Source: Pseudorhodoferax aquiterrae
Lineage (GTDB): Bacteria; Pseudomonadota; Gammaproteobacteria; Burkholderiales; Burkholderiaceae_C
Length of the DNA: 64,000 bases
Assembly: GCF_014652235.1 (NCBI RefSeq)
Contig: NZ_BMYK01000004.1
Coordinates: 1-64,000, forward strand
Reading direction: 5' to 3'
Positions 8,307 through 19,698 of the stretch are shown one piece after another. A program made the position numbers and the translations under genes. The stretch's first letter is position 1; each line of letters starts with the position of its first letter. Below the pieces are notes generated by a model. It saw only the letters and a list, made by a program, of their open reading frames with translations, was not told the DNA's origin and did no database searches.

Positions 8307-9668
8307 TCAGCGCGGCAGGGCGGGCAGCCGCCGACCGACCAGCCAGACCAGCGCCAGCACGGGCACGCCCAGAAGCGCCGTGCCCGTGAAGAAGCTGGTG
8401 TAGCCGAAGGCATCGACGTACTGGCCCGAAAAGCCCGCGATGAATTTGGGCAAGAGCAGCATCAGCGAGCTGAACAGCGCGTACTGCGTGGCGGAGTACT
8501 GCACGTTGGTCAGGCTCGACAGGTAGGCGATGAAGGCGGCCGAGGCGATGCCGCCGGCCAGGTTGTCGGCCGAGACCACCAGCGTGAGCGCCGCGAGATC
8601 GTGGCCGCGGCCGGCCATCCACGCGAACAGCAGGTTGCTGGCCGCGCTCAGCACCGCACCCAGCATCAGCACGCGCAGCACGCCCAGGCGCATGGCCAGC
8701 GCGCCGCCGACGAAGGCGCCCACCAGCGTCATGACCACGCCGTAGACCTTGCTCACGGTGGCCACCTCGGCTTCGGAAAAGCCCATGTCCACGTAGAAGG
8801 GGTTGGCCATGATGCCCATCACCACGTCGCTGATGCGGTAGACGGCGATCAGGGCGAGGATCTGCGCCGCCTGCCAGCCGTAGCGGCGGAAGAAATCGGC
8901 GAAGGGCTCGACCAGCGTCTGCTGCAGCCACTCGTCCGGGCTGCGCGCGGGCCGGAAGGCGCGCGGCGCCGGCTCGCGCGAGAGCAGCACGGTCAGCACG
9001 CCGACGGCCATGCTGGCAGCCATGGCCAGGTAGGCCGTGGTCCAGGCCGGGTTCTCGTAGCCCTGGGCCTGCACGCGCACGCCGGCCACGATCCAGAGCA
9101 CGCCGGCGCCGGCCCAGATCATGGCCAGCCGGTAGCCGGTCTGGTAGGCGGCAGCCAACGCGGCCTGCTTGTCGGTGGCGGCCGATTCGATGCGGAAGGC
9201 ATCCAGTGCGATGTCCTGGGTGGCCGAGCCGAAGGCCACCAGCAGCGCGCACCAGACCAGCGCCTGCAGCCCGCCGCGCGGATCCGCCAGCGCCATGCCC
9301 ACCAGGCCGGCCACGACCATGCCCTGCGACAGCAGCAGCCAGCTGCGGCGCCGGCCCAGCCAGGCCGTCAGCAGCGGCAGCGGCAGCCGGTCGACCAGCG
9401 GCGCCCAGACCCACTTGAAGCCATAGGCCAGGCCGACCCAGCTCAGGTAACCGATGGTGGTGCGGTCGATGCCGGCGCCGCGCAGACGAAAGCTCAGCGT
9501 GCCCAGCACCAGCAGCAGCGGCAGCCCGGCCGAGAAGCCCAGCGCCAGCATGCGCAGCGTGGCCGGCTCGAGGTAGACGCGCAGGGTCTGGCCCCAGGAA
9601 GGCTTGGGCGGTGCGGCGGGGGCCGGTGCGACCTCGAGTTCTGCGGGCTTTGCCGGGCGGGATGTCAT
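8307..9668 (-). CDS. ampG: AmpG-like muropeptide permease (MFS)
   Basis: 453 residues with about 12 to 14 hydrophobic segments. AmpG-family traits: LGFSAGLPLLLVLGTLSFRLRG in the first segments, YLSWVGLAYGFKWVWAPLVDRLPLPL, RRRSWLL, and QDIALDAFRIE. AmpG carries anhydro-muropeptides released by cell-wall turnover from periplasm to cytoplasm for recycling. In species with an inducible AmpC beta-lactamase it also feeds the induction signal; no ampC or ampR is visible here. It is upstream of and co-directional with the two-component genes, so all three may be one operon. It is divergent from the protease at 9719. Confidence 0.85.
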   Translation of the reverse strand: MTSRPAKPAELEVAPAPAAPPKPSWGQTLRVYLEPATLRMLALGFSAGLPLLLVLGTLSFRLRGAGIDRTTIGYLSWVGLAYGFKWVWAPLVDRLPLPLLTAWLGRRRSWLLLSQGMVVAGLVGMALADPRGGLQALVWCALLVAFGSATQDIALDAFRIESAATDKQAALAAAYQTGYRLAMIWAGAGVLWIVAGVRVQAQGYENPAWTTAYLAMAASMAVGVLTVLLSREPAPRAFRPARSPDEWLQQTLVEPFADFFRRYGWQAAQILALIAVYRISDVVMGIMANPFYVDMGFSEAEVATVSKVYGVVMTLVGAFVGGALAMRLGVLRVLMLGAVLSAASNLLFAWMAGRGHDLAALTLVVSADNLAGGIASAAFIAYLSSLTNVQYSATQYALFSSLMLLLPKFIAGFSGQYVDAFGYTSFFTGTALLGVPVLALVWLVGRRLPALPR

Positions 9669-9684
9669 CTGGGAATAATACGTG

Positions 9685-9706
9685 GCGGCCTTCTGTCACA
9701 GGCCGC
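9685..9706. other. Inverted repeat in divergent ampG/protease promoter region
   Basis: Seven-base arms GCGGCCT and AGGCCGC separated by 8 nt, filling much of the 50-bp gap between two divergent genes. It could be an operator or a 5'-leader hairpin of the protease mRNA. No regulator can be assigned. Confidence 0.3.
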
Positions 9707-9718
9707 GCGAAGCACCCG

Positions 9719-10534
9719 ATGAAGCCCTTGAAGACCCTCGTCGCGCTCGGCCTGGCCGGCGCCCTGCTGAGCACCCCGGCGCTGGCGCAGCGCGAGGGGG
9801 TCAACGTCGGCCAGAACTCGGTCTTCACCGGCCTGGTCTCGGCCGAGCAGATGGAGGCCACCGCGCTGCAGCAGTACCGCCAGGTGCTGCGCGAGGCGGC
9901 CCAGCAGAACGCGCTGGCGCCCGCCAACAACCCGCAGCTGCAGCGCCTGCGCGCGATCGCCGAGCGCATCATTCCGCACGCGATCGACTGGAACCCGCGC
10001 GCCAAGGACTGGAAGTGGGAGGTCAACCTGATCGGCAGCAAGCAGGTCAACGCCTGGTGCATGCCGGGCGGCAAGATCGCCTTCTACACGGGCATCCTGA
10101 ACCAGCTCAAGCTCAGCGACGACGAGGTCGCGGCCGTGATGGGCCACGAGATCGCGCATGCGCTGCGCGAGCACGCCCGCGAGCGCGCCGGCAAGAACGC
10201 CGCCACCAGCCTGGGCGCCAACGTGCTGGCCCAGGTGCTGGGCGTGGGCGCGATCGGCCAGCAGGTGATCGGCGGCGGTGCCCAGCTGCTGAGCCTGTCC
10301 TTCTCGCGCGAGAACGAGACCGAGGCCGACCTCGTGGGCCTGGAGCTGGCTGCGCGCGCCGGCTACGACCCGCGTGCCGCCGTCACGCTGTGGCAGAAGA
10401 TGAACGCGGCCGCCCAGGGCGCGCCGCCGCAGTGGCTCAGCACCCACCCCTCCGGCAACACGCGCATCGCGGGCATCGAGCGCAACCTGCCCAAGGTCAT
10501 GCCCTTGTACGAGCGCGCGAAACAAGGCGGCTGA
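9719..10534 (+). CDS. M48-family periplasmic metalloprotease
   Basis: 271 residues. A Sec signal peptide (residues 1-23, cleavage after ALA) is followed by a zinc metalloprotease domain with the HEIAH motif at H143-H147 and the downstream glutamate ligand in SRENETEADLVGLELAARAGYDP. NAWCMPGGKIAFYTGIL is also characteristic of the LoiP/BepA-like group. Such proteases degrade or help fold misassembled outer-membrane and envelope proteins. No TPR domain follows, so it is closer to LoiP/YcaL than to BepA in layout. Confidence 0.9.
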   Translation: MKPLKTLVALGLAGALLSTPALAQREGVNVGQNSVFTGLVSAEQMEATALQQYRQVLREAAQQNALAPANNPQLQRLRAIAERIIPHAIDWNPRAKDWKWEVNLIGSKQVNAWCMPGGKIAFYTGILNQLKLSDDEVAAVMGHEIAHALREHARERAGKNAATSLGANVLAQVLGVGAIGQQVIGGGAQLLSLSFSRENETEADLVGLELAARAGYDPRAAVTLWQKMNAAAQGAPPQWLSTHPSGNTRIAGIERNLPKVMPLYERAKQGG

Positions 10535-10596
10535 CGGTGTAACGTGCCGTCACACCCCGTCATGAGGCCGTCAAGACGGCTTCCAAGAATCCGGGG

Positions 10597-14253
<3,657 letters not shown>

Positions 14254-14265
14254 GTCCCGAAAGAG

Positions 14266-14276
14266 GTCCATCGGAC
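14266..14276. promoter_or_regulatory. Candidate NorR enhancer site 1
   Basis: GTCC-ATC-GGAC, a perfect inverted repeat fitting the GT-N7-AC core known for NorR. Its centre is 26 bp from that of site 2. It is 69 bp upstream of the sigma54 promoter element and immediately upstream of the chosen norR start. Confidence 0.5.
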
Positions 14277-14291
14277 TGGTCTTTGGCAAGG

Positions 14292-14302
14292 GTCATTTTG
14301 AC
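14292..14302. promoter_or_regulatory. Candidate NorR enhancer site 2
   Basis: GTCA-TTT-TGAC, a perfect inverted repeat fitting GT-N7-AC. It lies 42 bp upstream of the sigma54 promoter, a normal distance for an enhancer acting by DNA looping. Confidence 0.6.
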
Positions 14303-14343
14303 TGCAAGTGCGGCAAGATGTTGTGGCATCAGGGGTTTGTCCC

Positions 14344-14359
14344 TGGCACGGAGGCTGCC
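14344..14359 (+). promoter_or_regulatory. Sigma54 (RpoN) promoter of hmp
   Basis: TGGCACGGAGGCTGCC: the invariant GG (14345-14346) and GC (14357-14358) are exactly 10 nt apart, the -24/-12 arrangement of sigma54 promoters. The -24 box is a perfect TGGCACG. Transcription should begin near 14370, giving a leader of about 25 nt before the hmp ATG. It pairs logically with the NorR activator next door. Confidence 0.75.
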
Positions 14360-14393
14360 TATGCCCGCATGTCATTCACCAAGAGAGTCCCTC

Positions 14394-15581
14394 ATGCTGA
14401 CCCCTGCGCAACGCGACATCGTCAAGAGCACCGTGCCCCTGCTGGAAACCGGCGGCGAGGCGCTGACCACGCACTTCTACAAGGGCCTGTTCCGCGACCA
14501 CCCCGAGGTGCGGCCGCTGTTCAACCAGGCCCACCAGGCCAGTGGCGACCAACCCCGGGCGCTGGCCCATGGCGTGCTGATGTACGCGAAGAACATCGAC
14601 CGGCTCGAAGCCCTGGGGCCGCTGGCGCAGCAGATCGTGCAAAAGCACGTGGCGCTGCAGGTGCTGCCCGCGCATTACCCGCTGGTCGGCGACAGCCTGC
14701 TGCGCGCGATCCGCGAGGTGCTGGGCGCCGAGATCGCCACCGATGCCGTGATCGAAGCCTGGGCGAAAGCCTATGGCCAGCTGGCCGACCTGTTGATCGG
14801 CGCCGAGGCCGCGGTCTATGCCGACAACGCCCAGGCCCCCGGCGGCTGGCGCGGCGCGCGTGCCTTCCGCGTGGCGGGCAAGCAGCGCGAGAGCGCCGAG
14901 ATCACGTCCTTCCACTTGGTGCCCGCCGATGGCGGACCGCTGCTGGACTTCAAGCCCGGCCAGTTCCTGGGCCTGCGGCTGGTGGTGGACGGCCAGGAGA
15001 TCCGCCGCAACTACTCGCTGTCGGCCGCGCCCGACGGCCGGCGGTACCGCATCAGCGTCAAGCGGGAGCCGGGCGGCGTGGCCTCCAACCATCTGCACGA
15101 CCGGGTGCAGGAGGGTGATCTGCTCGACGTGTTCCCGCCGGCCGGCGAGTTCACGCTGGCCGACAGCGGCAAGCCGCTGGTGCTGATCAGCGGCGGTGTC
15201 GGCATCACGCCCACCCTGGCCATGCTGGATGCCGCGCTGGCCGCGCCGGGCCGGCGACCCGTGCACTTCATCCACTGCGCGCGCAATGCCGACGTGCATG
15301 CCTTCCGCGCCCATGTGGATGCGCAGGCCGCGCGGCATCCGCGTTTGCAGGTGTTCTACTGCCATGACGAGCCTGCCGGTGCCGGGCCCGCACCGCATGC
15401 CATCGGCCGGCTCGACCGCGCGCGGCTGGCCGACTGGCTGCCCGCGGACCGCGACCTCGACGCCTACTTCCTGGGGCCCAAGCCCTTCATGGCCCAGCTG
15501 CGACGCGACCTGCAGGCGCTGGGCGTGCCGCCCGAGCAGAGCCGCTACGAGTTCTTCGGGCCGGCCTCCGCCCTGGCCTGA
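14394..15581 (+). CDS. hmp: Flavohaemoglobin, nitric oxide dioxygenase
   Basis: 395 residues, full length. The globin domain (1-~140) has distal Y29 and proximal H85 in VQKHVAL. The reductase FAD domain has RNYSLSAAP, and the NAD domain has SGGVGITPT and a C-terminal YFLGPKPFM and YEFFGP. It converts NO to nitrate with O2 and NAD(P)H in the cytoplasm. The sigma54 promoter and NorR sites upstream and the divergent norR gene indicate NO-induced expression. In E. coli NorR drives norVW instead and hmp is controlled by NsrR, so this pairing replaces norVW with hmp, an arrangement known in some other beta-proteobacteria. Confidence 0.96.
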   Translation: MLTPAQRDIVKSTVPLLETGGEALTTHFYKGLFRDHPEVRPLFNQAHQASGDQPRALAHGVLMYAKNIDRLEALGPLAQQIVQKHVALQVLPAHYPLVGDSLLRAIREVLGAEIATDAVIEAWAKAYGQLADLLIGAEAAVYADNAQAPGGWRGARAFRVAGKQRESAEITSFHLVPADGGPLLDFKPGQFLGLRLVVDGQEIRRNYSLSAAPDGRRYRISVKREPGGVASNHLHDRVQEGDLLDVFPPAGEFTLADSGKPLVLISGGVGITPTLAMLDAALAAPGRRPVHFIHCARNADVHAFRAHVDAQAARHPRLQVFYCHDEPAGAGPAPHAIGRLDRARLADWLPADRDLDAYFLGPKPFMAQLRRDLQALGVPPEQSRYEFFGPASALA

Positions 15582-15803
15582 GAACGTGTGAACGAACCGC
15601 TCACACCCACGCGAGGCCCCCAATGAGCACCTGTTTCCATCATGACCGTCGCGCCAGGGGCCTCGCCCTTCGGGCCGGGGCGCGCCAGGCCGCATGCGGG
15701 CGTTGCGGTCCTTGCCCGGGCACGAGCCCGGGCTGCGGCCCGCGCCTACGCCTGCGGCCCGCCGCGCCCCGTCGTGGGCGCGATCGGTTCATTCACACGT
15801 TCT
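15581..15803. repeat. 223-bp element with 19-bp inverted ends (MITE-like)
   Basis: Left end AGAACGTGTGAACGAACCG (15581-15599) is matched by the reverse complement of 15785-15803 at 18 of 19 positions. The first base is the last base of the hmp stop codon. The interior is non-coding and contains a strong hairpin (CCCGGGC-ACGA-GCCCGGG, 15715-15732). No target duplication is obvious. Related left ends occur at 5221 and 60204, both also on stop codons, and a related end in reverse orientation at 54573-54594. Confidence 0.65.
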
Positions 15804-15830
15804 GAGCGCCGGCGCGGCGGAGCGCATGCG

Positions 15831-16202
15831 CTACCAGGGCGCGGCGGCCGGCGTGCCCTGGTGGTAGCGCAACTGCCAGCCGGCCGCGGTCTGCACCCAC
15901 AGCGACATGCGCAGCGTGTGCTGCGCGGGGTGGCCCGCCTGGCGCTGCACGGAGCGAAAGTGCAGCAGCGCGGTCTCCGGCGACAAGCCTTCCACGCGAA
16001 AACCGTCCGACACCACATCGGGCCGCTGCGCCTGGCCCACAAGCCAGGCCAGCACGGTGGCGCGGTCGTACGCACGGCCCGAGCGGCCGATCTCGTGGAA
16101 GTCGGCATGCAGCAGTTGCTCCAGCCGCTCGGACGTGCAGGGTCGGCCGGGATGGTGCAGCTCGGTTTCGAGCGCCTGGAGTGCGCCGAGCAGGGCGGTC
16201 AT
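15831..16202 (-). CDS. DUF4440 / SnoaL-like (NTF2-fold) protein
   Basis: 123 residues. It starts with a helix (LLGALQALETELH) and ERLEQLLHADFHEIGRSGRAYDR, then has a beta-rich half ending LWVQTAAGWQLRYHQGTPA, typical of the DUF4440 branch of the NTF2-like superfamily. Members include small enzymes and binding proteins; no activity can be assigned. Its ATG overlaps the stop of the adenylyltransferase gene (positions 16199-16202), so the two are translationally coupled, which suggests a shared purpose or at least shared expression. Confidence 0.8.
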   Translation of the reverse strand: MTALLGALQALETELHHPGRPCTSERLEQLLHADFHEIGRSGRAYDRATVLAWLVGQAQRPDVVSDGFRVEGLSPETALLHFRSVQRQAGHPAQHTLRMSLWVQTAAGWQLRYHQGTPAAAPW

Positions 16203-17011
16203 GCCGGCGGGACCGGTGTGCGTGCGAGTTCGCGCACGATGGCGTGTTTGCAGAACAGGATGGTGGCGGCGACCTGCTCGGGCCGCCAGGCCTGCGCGCC
16301 GTCCTGGCCGCTGCGGTAGGCCAGGGCCGCGGCCTGCATGCACGCGCGGTGCTGCGCGGGCAGGCGGTCCGCGGCCCAGGCGGCGGCATCGTCCTTGCTG
16401 GCAATGCCGCCTGTGCAGGCGCTGAACCAGATCCGGGCCAGGGCCAGCAGGATGTTGCGCTCCTCGCCCTGCCAGTCGGGCGGAGCGTTCCACTGCGCCA
16501 CCGTGTCGGCCAGCGCGCGCCGGAAGTCGGCGGCGGGCACCGGCTCGAACAAGTCCTGTGCCGGAGGGCCCCGCAAGGCCAGGCTGTGCTGGCGCAGCTT
16601 GGTGAGGAGGATGGCCAGGTCGTGGTCGGCCATGGGCGGCTCGAAACGCCCGGCCTGCAGGTCGGCGCGCAGCCATTCGCCGAACTGCAGTTCGCGCCGT
16701 GGCGGGTAGCGCCAGGGCCGCAGCGCGGGCAGGGCGACGACGGTCACCTCGAGCGCCCGCAATTCGGCGGAGCTGCCGGGCCAGGCCGAATGCGCCAGCA
16801 GCGCCTGCAGCAGCGCGTTGCGCACCTCGGGCGGCAGTGGCGCGGCCACGCTCACCATGAGGTCGATGTCGCTGCCAGGCTGCAGCCCGCCGTCGACCGC
16901 CGAGCCGTAGAGGTGCACGGCGCGCAACTGTTCACCGAGCTGGCGCTGCAGCAGGGCCAGCACGCCGGCGAGCTGGGCTGCGATGGTGTCGGGTGCGCTG
17001 TCGATGGCCAT
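16199..17011 (-). CDS. aadA-like: AadA-type aminoglycoside (3'')(9) adenylyltransferase
   Basis: 270 residues, close to the usual ~260 of AadA. The nucleotidyltransferase motif LYGSAVDGGLQPGSDIDLMV at residues 34-53 carries the two metal-binding aspartates D48 and D50. The C-terminal helical domain matches the AadA pattern: PPRRELQFGEWLR, DHDLAILLTKLRQHS, DWQGEERNILLALARIWFSACTGGIASKD. Known members adenylate streptomycin and spectinomycin. There is no integron attC or transposase nearby and the base composition looks native, so this is probably an intrinsic chromosomal homologue. Actual resistance is untested. Confidence 0.88.
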   Translation of the reverse strand: MAIDSAPDTIAAQLAGVLALLQRQLGEQLRAVHLYGSAVDGGLQPGSDIDLMVSVAAPLPPEVRNALLQALLAHSAWPGSSAELRALEVTVVALPALRPWRYPPRRELQFGEWLRADLQAGRFEPPMADHDLAILLTKLRQHSLALRGPPAQDLFEPVPAADFRRALADTVAQWNAPPDWQGEERNILLALARIWFSACTGGIASKDDAAAWAADRLPAQHRACMQAAALAYRSGQDGAQAWRPEQVAATILFCKHAIVRELARTPVPPA

Positions 17012-17013
17012 GG

Positions 17014-17262
17014 TCAGCGCGCATCTCCGGCCCGTGCCTGGGCGAGCGCGATGGCCGCCTGGATCGCCGCCCGTGCCTGCGGACTGTTCTTCCAGCAGCT
17101 GGAGCCGAGCAGCGACGCCGCGCTGGTCACGATGTCCAGCGCATTGGCCTTGGCGAGGTGTGCCAGCGATTCGAAGCCAAGCTGCTCCAGGCGGAAGACC
17201 ACGGTGGGGCCGATGCCCTTCACGGCGAGCAGGGCCTGGCGTTCTGAAAGCGGAAAGGGCAT
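17014..17262 (-). CDS. Helix-hairpin-helix 'pathogenicity locus' (Cdd1-like) protein
   Basis: 82 residues from the ATG at 17262. A helix-hairpin-helix signature, LLAVKGIGPTVVFRLEQLGF, suggests DNA binding. The rest (SLLGSSCWKNSPQARAAIQAAI) matches the small family called pathogenicity locus/Cdd1, whose role is unknown. The start at 17262 is preferred because an AAGG lies 11 nt upstream and the conserved protein begins MPFPLSERQALL. A longer frame reaches 17361 but its first residues look random. It is 2 bp upstream of the aadA-like gene, so it probably leads that operon. Confidence 0.75.
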   Translation of the reverse strand: MPFPLSERQALLAVKGIGPTVVFRLEQLGFESLAHLAKANALDIVTSAASLLGSSCWKNSPQARAAIQAAIALAQARAGDAR

Positions 17263-17417
17263 GCGGGCGGTTGCCTTGGGATGGCTGGCGAGGATAGCGC
17301 GTCCGTCACGCAGAGCGGTGAACAGCACCTTGGTCAGCGCCCGCTGGGCTCGCTGCAGCACAATGCGCCCCGGTCGTCAAACAACATCCGCCACCCCACA
17401 GCGACCGGAGGCCCGCC

Positions 17418-18287
17418 ATGTTCATGCCAGAACTTCTCAAGACCGTGATCCGGGAGTTGACCTTGCGCGAGCCCCTGGCCCGCACGCCCGAGCCCAGCCA
17501 GGCCATGGAGGAGGAGGACGCCGTGGCCGCCTATGCCAACGGCGGCCGCGAGAACGGCGCGCTGTCGGGCGCCTACCTCTACCACCTGGCGCAGATGTGC
17601 CGCATGGTGCCGCCCGGCGGCACGGTGCTGGACCTGGGCTGCGGCCCCGGCAACCTGCTCGGCCAGCTGGCCGAGCTGAACCCCGGCGCCCGTTTCATCG
17701 GTGCCGACCTGTCGCAGCCCATGCTGGAGCGCGCGGCCCAGGCTTTCCGCGCGCGCGGCATCGCCAATGCCGCGCTGCAGTGCGAGGACATGACCCTGCT
17801 GTCCGGCATCGCCGACCAGAGCATCGACCTGGCCGTCTCCTCCATGGCCTTCCACCACCTGCCGGATGAGGACGCGCTGGACCGCGCCTTCGCCCAGGTG
17901 GCGCGCGTGCTCAAGCCGCAGGGCACGGTCTACTTCAACGACTTCGGCCGCCTGCGCAGCGCCGAGTCGATCCGCTACTTCGTGAGCCGCGCCGCCGCCG
18001 GCGAGAGCCCCGCGCTGATCGACGACTACATCCACTCGCTGCACGCGGCCTTCACGCTGCAGGATTTCCAGCGCGTGGCGCAGCGCCACCTGGCCGGCCG
18101 CGCGCAGATCTACGCCACGGCCGTGAGCCCGTTCACGGTGGTGCTGCGCAGCCCCGTGGCCATGGGCCCGGCCAGCGTCGCGCCGCAGCTGCAGCAGCGC
18201 TTTCGCGCGCTGCCGCCGGCGCGCAAGGCCGACGTGCGCCAGCTGGCGCTGTTCCTGCGGCTGGGCGGCTTGCCCAGCGCGATGTAG
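17418..18287 (+). CDS. Class I SAM-dependent methyltransferase
   Basis: 289 residues. SAM-binding motif I VLDLGCGPGNLLGQL at about residues 69-83, followed by FIGADLSQPMLERA and the motif II/III region IDLAVSSMAFHHLPDEDALDRAF and RVLKPQGTVYFNDFGRL. No membrane segment. The acceptor cannot be predicted; the fold also fits small-molecule and lipid methyltransferases. It stands alone, divergent from the HHH gene and convergent with the membrane protein at 18297 (9-bp gap). Confidence 0.85.
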   Translation: MFMPELLKTVIRELTLREPLARTPEPSQAMEEEDAVAAYANGGRENGALSGAYLYHLAQMCRMVPPGGTVLDLGCGPGNLLGQLAELNPGARFIGADLSQPMLERAAQAFRARGIANAALQCEDMTLLSGIADQSIDLAVSSMAFHHLPDEDALDRAFAQVARVLKPQGTVYFNDFGRLRSAESIRYFVSRAAAGESPALIDDYIHSLHAAFTLQDFQRVAQRHLAGRAQIYATAVSPFTVVLRSPVAMGPASVAPQLQQRFRALPPARKADVRQLALFLRLGGLPSAM

Positions 18288-18296
18288 CGGGCCGGT

Positions 18297-19592
18297 TCAG
18301 CGGTACAGGGCCAGCGTGCCGATGCGCCGTTCGATGTCGGCCTGCATGCGCTTGTAGGCCCGGCTGCCGGGTTCGCCGTAACGCTTGTGGAACTGGGCCT
18401 GCGGCAGGAACTCCGGCAGGTCGCGCACGCTAGGCAGCAGGTCCTGTTCGGTCAGGCCCGCGGCCACGCGGCGCTGCAGCCGCTCCTGGGCCGCGGCCGG
18501 CCCGACCGCCAGCGCCCCCAGGCGCGCGCCGGCCCGGTCCGCCGCGAAGTCCACGAACGAGAAGCCGCTGCCGCCCGCGCCCGCGTCGTCCAGCTCCTTG
18601 TAGAGCCCGACCGCGTCGGCCAGCGGCGTGCCGGCCACGGCGGCCAGCGCGGCCGACACGCTGAAGTGCTGGGCCAGGTCGCCGCGGCCGGCCAGGTGCA
18701 CGCGCTGCGGCCGTGGTGAGGGACCGTCGGCCGCGGCCGGCGCGATAGCCTGCAGCCCCTTGCCGTTGACATAGAAGGCCAGCACCAGCAGCGCGGCGCG
18801 CTGCTCCTGCGCGCGCGCCTCGGGCGTGGCCTTGGCGCCGCCCGCGCGTTCGGCGGCCAGGGCCAGCAGCGGCTGCAGCAGTTCGTGCAGGGCCAGGCCC
18901 TGCGGCTGCGGTGCCTGCACCAGCTGCGCCAGCCGCTGCTGCTGGGCGCGCAGGCGCTGCACCTCCTCGGGCGGCAGCAGGGCGGCCTGCAGCGGGCCGG
19001 GCAGGCCGTCGTGCCAGGCGTAGACCACGCTCAGGGCCTGCGGCGTGATCTGCACGCGCTGCACCGCATCGGCCGCGGTGCCGAGCCCCGGGTTCTGCTG
19101 CAGCCAGGCCAGCCCGCGCGCGAGCAGCCAGTCGGACACGGCCTGCGGCAGCTCCAGCCGGCCCAGGCGCAGCGCCTGCACCCGCGGCAGGCCCTCGGTC
19201 TGCACCAGCTGCCCCTGTACGTTGAGCCAGGAGCCGAACGGGCTGCTGGGCAGCGGCAGGCTCAGCTGCACGCGCGCCCGGCCGTCCTGCAGCTCGGCCA
19301 CGGCCTGGCCGCGGGCCAGCTGCGCGGCCAGGTGCGGCAGCAGCAGGTCCAGTTCCTCGGGGGTCAGCGTGATGGTGCGCAGCACGCCCGGCGCGGCCTT
19401 GCGCGGGTCGTTGCGTTCGGCCAGCCGCAGCGCGCGCGCCAAGTCGGCCGGCGTGGTCACGGCCAGGCGCACCACGCTGGGCTGGTGGTCGGTGCAGTAC
19501 CAGGCCAGCACCAGCAGACCGACCACGCCCAGCGGCAGGATCACGGCGGCAGACAGCAGCAGGGCGGCGAGGCTCTTGGCAAGGAAACGCAT
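18297..19592 (-). CDS. Signal-anchored membrane protein of unknown function
   Basis: 431 residues. One long hydrophobic segment at the N-terminus (~9-32) anchors a large, presumably periplasmic domain. Ala/Leu/Gln-rich helices dominate, with beta-like stretches such as RVQLSLPLPSSPFGSWLNVQG near residues 110-130. The C-terminus has a conserved-looking FVDFAADRAGARLGALAVGP and FHKRYGEPGSRAYKRMQADIERRIGTLALYR. I do not recognise a family. It stands alone between a convergent methyltransferase and a divergent synthase-like gene. Confidence 0.75.
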   Translation of the reverse strand: MRFLAKSLAALLLSAAVILPLGVVGLLVLAWYCTDHQPSVVRLAVTTPADLARALRLAERNDPRKAAPGVLRTITLTPEELDLLLPHLAAQLARGQAVAELQDGRARVQLSLPLPSSPFGSWLNVQGQLVQTEGLPRVQALRLGRLELPQAVSDWLLARGLAWLQQNPGLGTAADAVQRVQITPQALSVVYAWHDGLPGPLQAALLPPEEVQRLRAQQQRLAQLVQAPQPQGLALHELLQPLLALAAERAGGAKATPEARAQEQRAALLVLAFYVNGKGLQAIAPAAADGPSPRPQRVHLAGRGDLAQHFSVSAALAAVAGTPLADAVGLYKELDDAGAGGSGFSFVDFAADRAGARLGALAVGPAAAQERLQRRVAAGLTEQDLLPSVRDLPEFLPQAQFHKRYGEPGSRAYKRMQADIERRIGTLALYR

Positions 19593-19698
19593 CGGTCGAT
19601 GCTACGGCATGGGGCGGTGTCATCCCGGCTTGTCCGGCGGCTGCGATCATGGTTCACTGCGCCCGCTGCGGCCCCCACAACAACCATCACAGAGCACC

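Noticed and set aside
10567-10580. GCCGTC-AA-GACGGC inverted repeat as a terminator of the M48 protease gene
   Set aside because: The 2-nt centre is too short for a normal loop and no T-run follows.
14339-14349. A third GT-N7-AC match in the norR-hmp region
   Set aside because: It lacks dyad symmetry beyond the core and overlaps the sigma54 -24 box; likely chance.
15821-15832. AGCGCATGCGCT palindrome at the DUF4440 stop
   Set aside because: Twelve-base GC-rich palindromes are expected by chance in this composition; no context supports function.
16199-17011. aadA gene as a recently acquired resistance cassette
   Set aside because: No attC site, integrase or transposase nearby, native-looking composition, and four-base coupling with a chromosomal-type neighbour.
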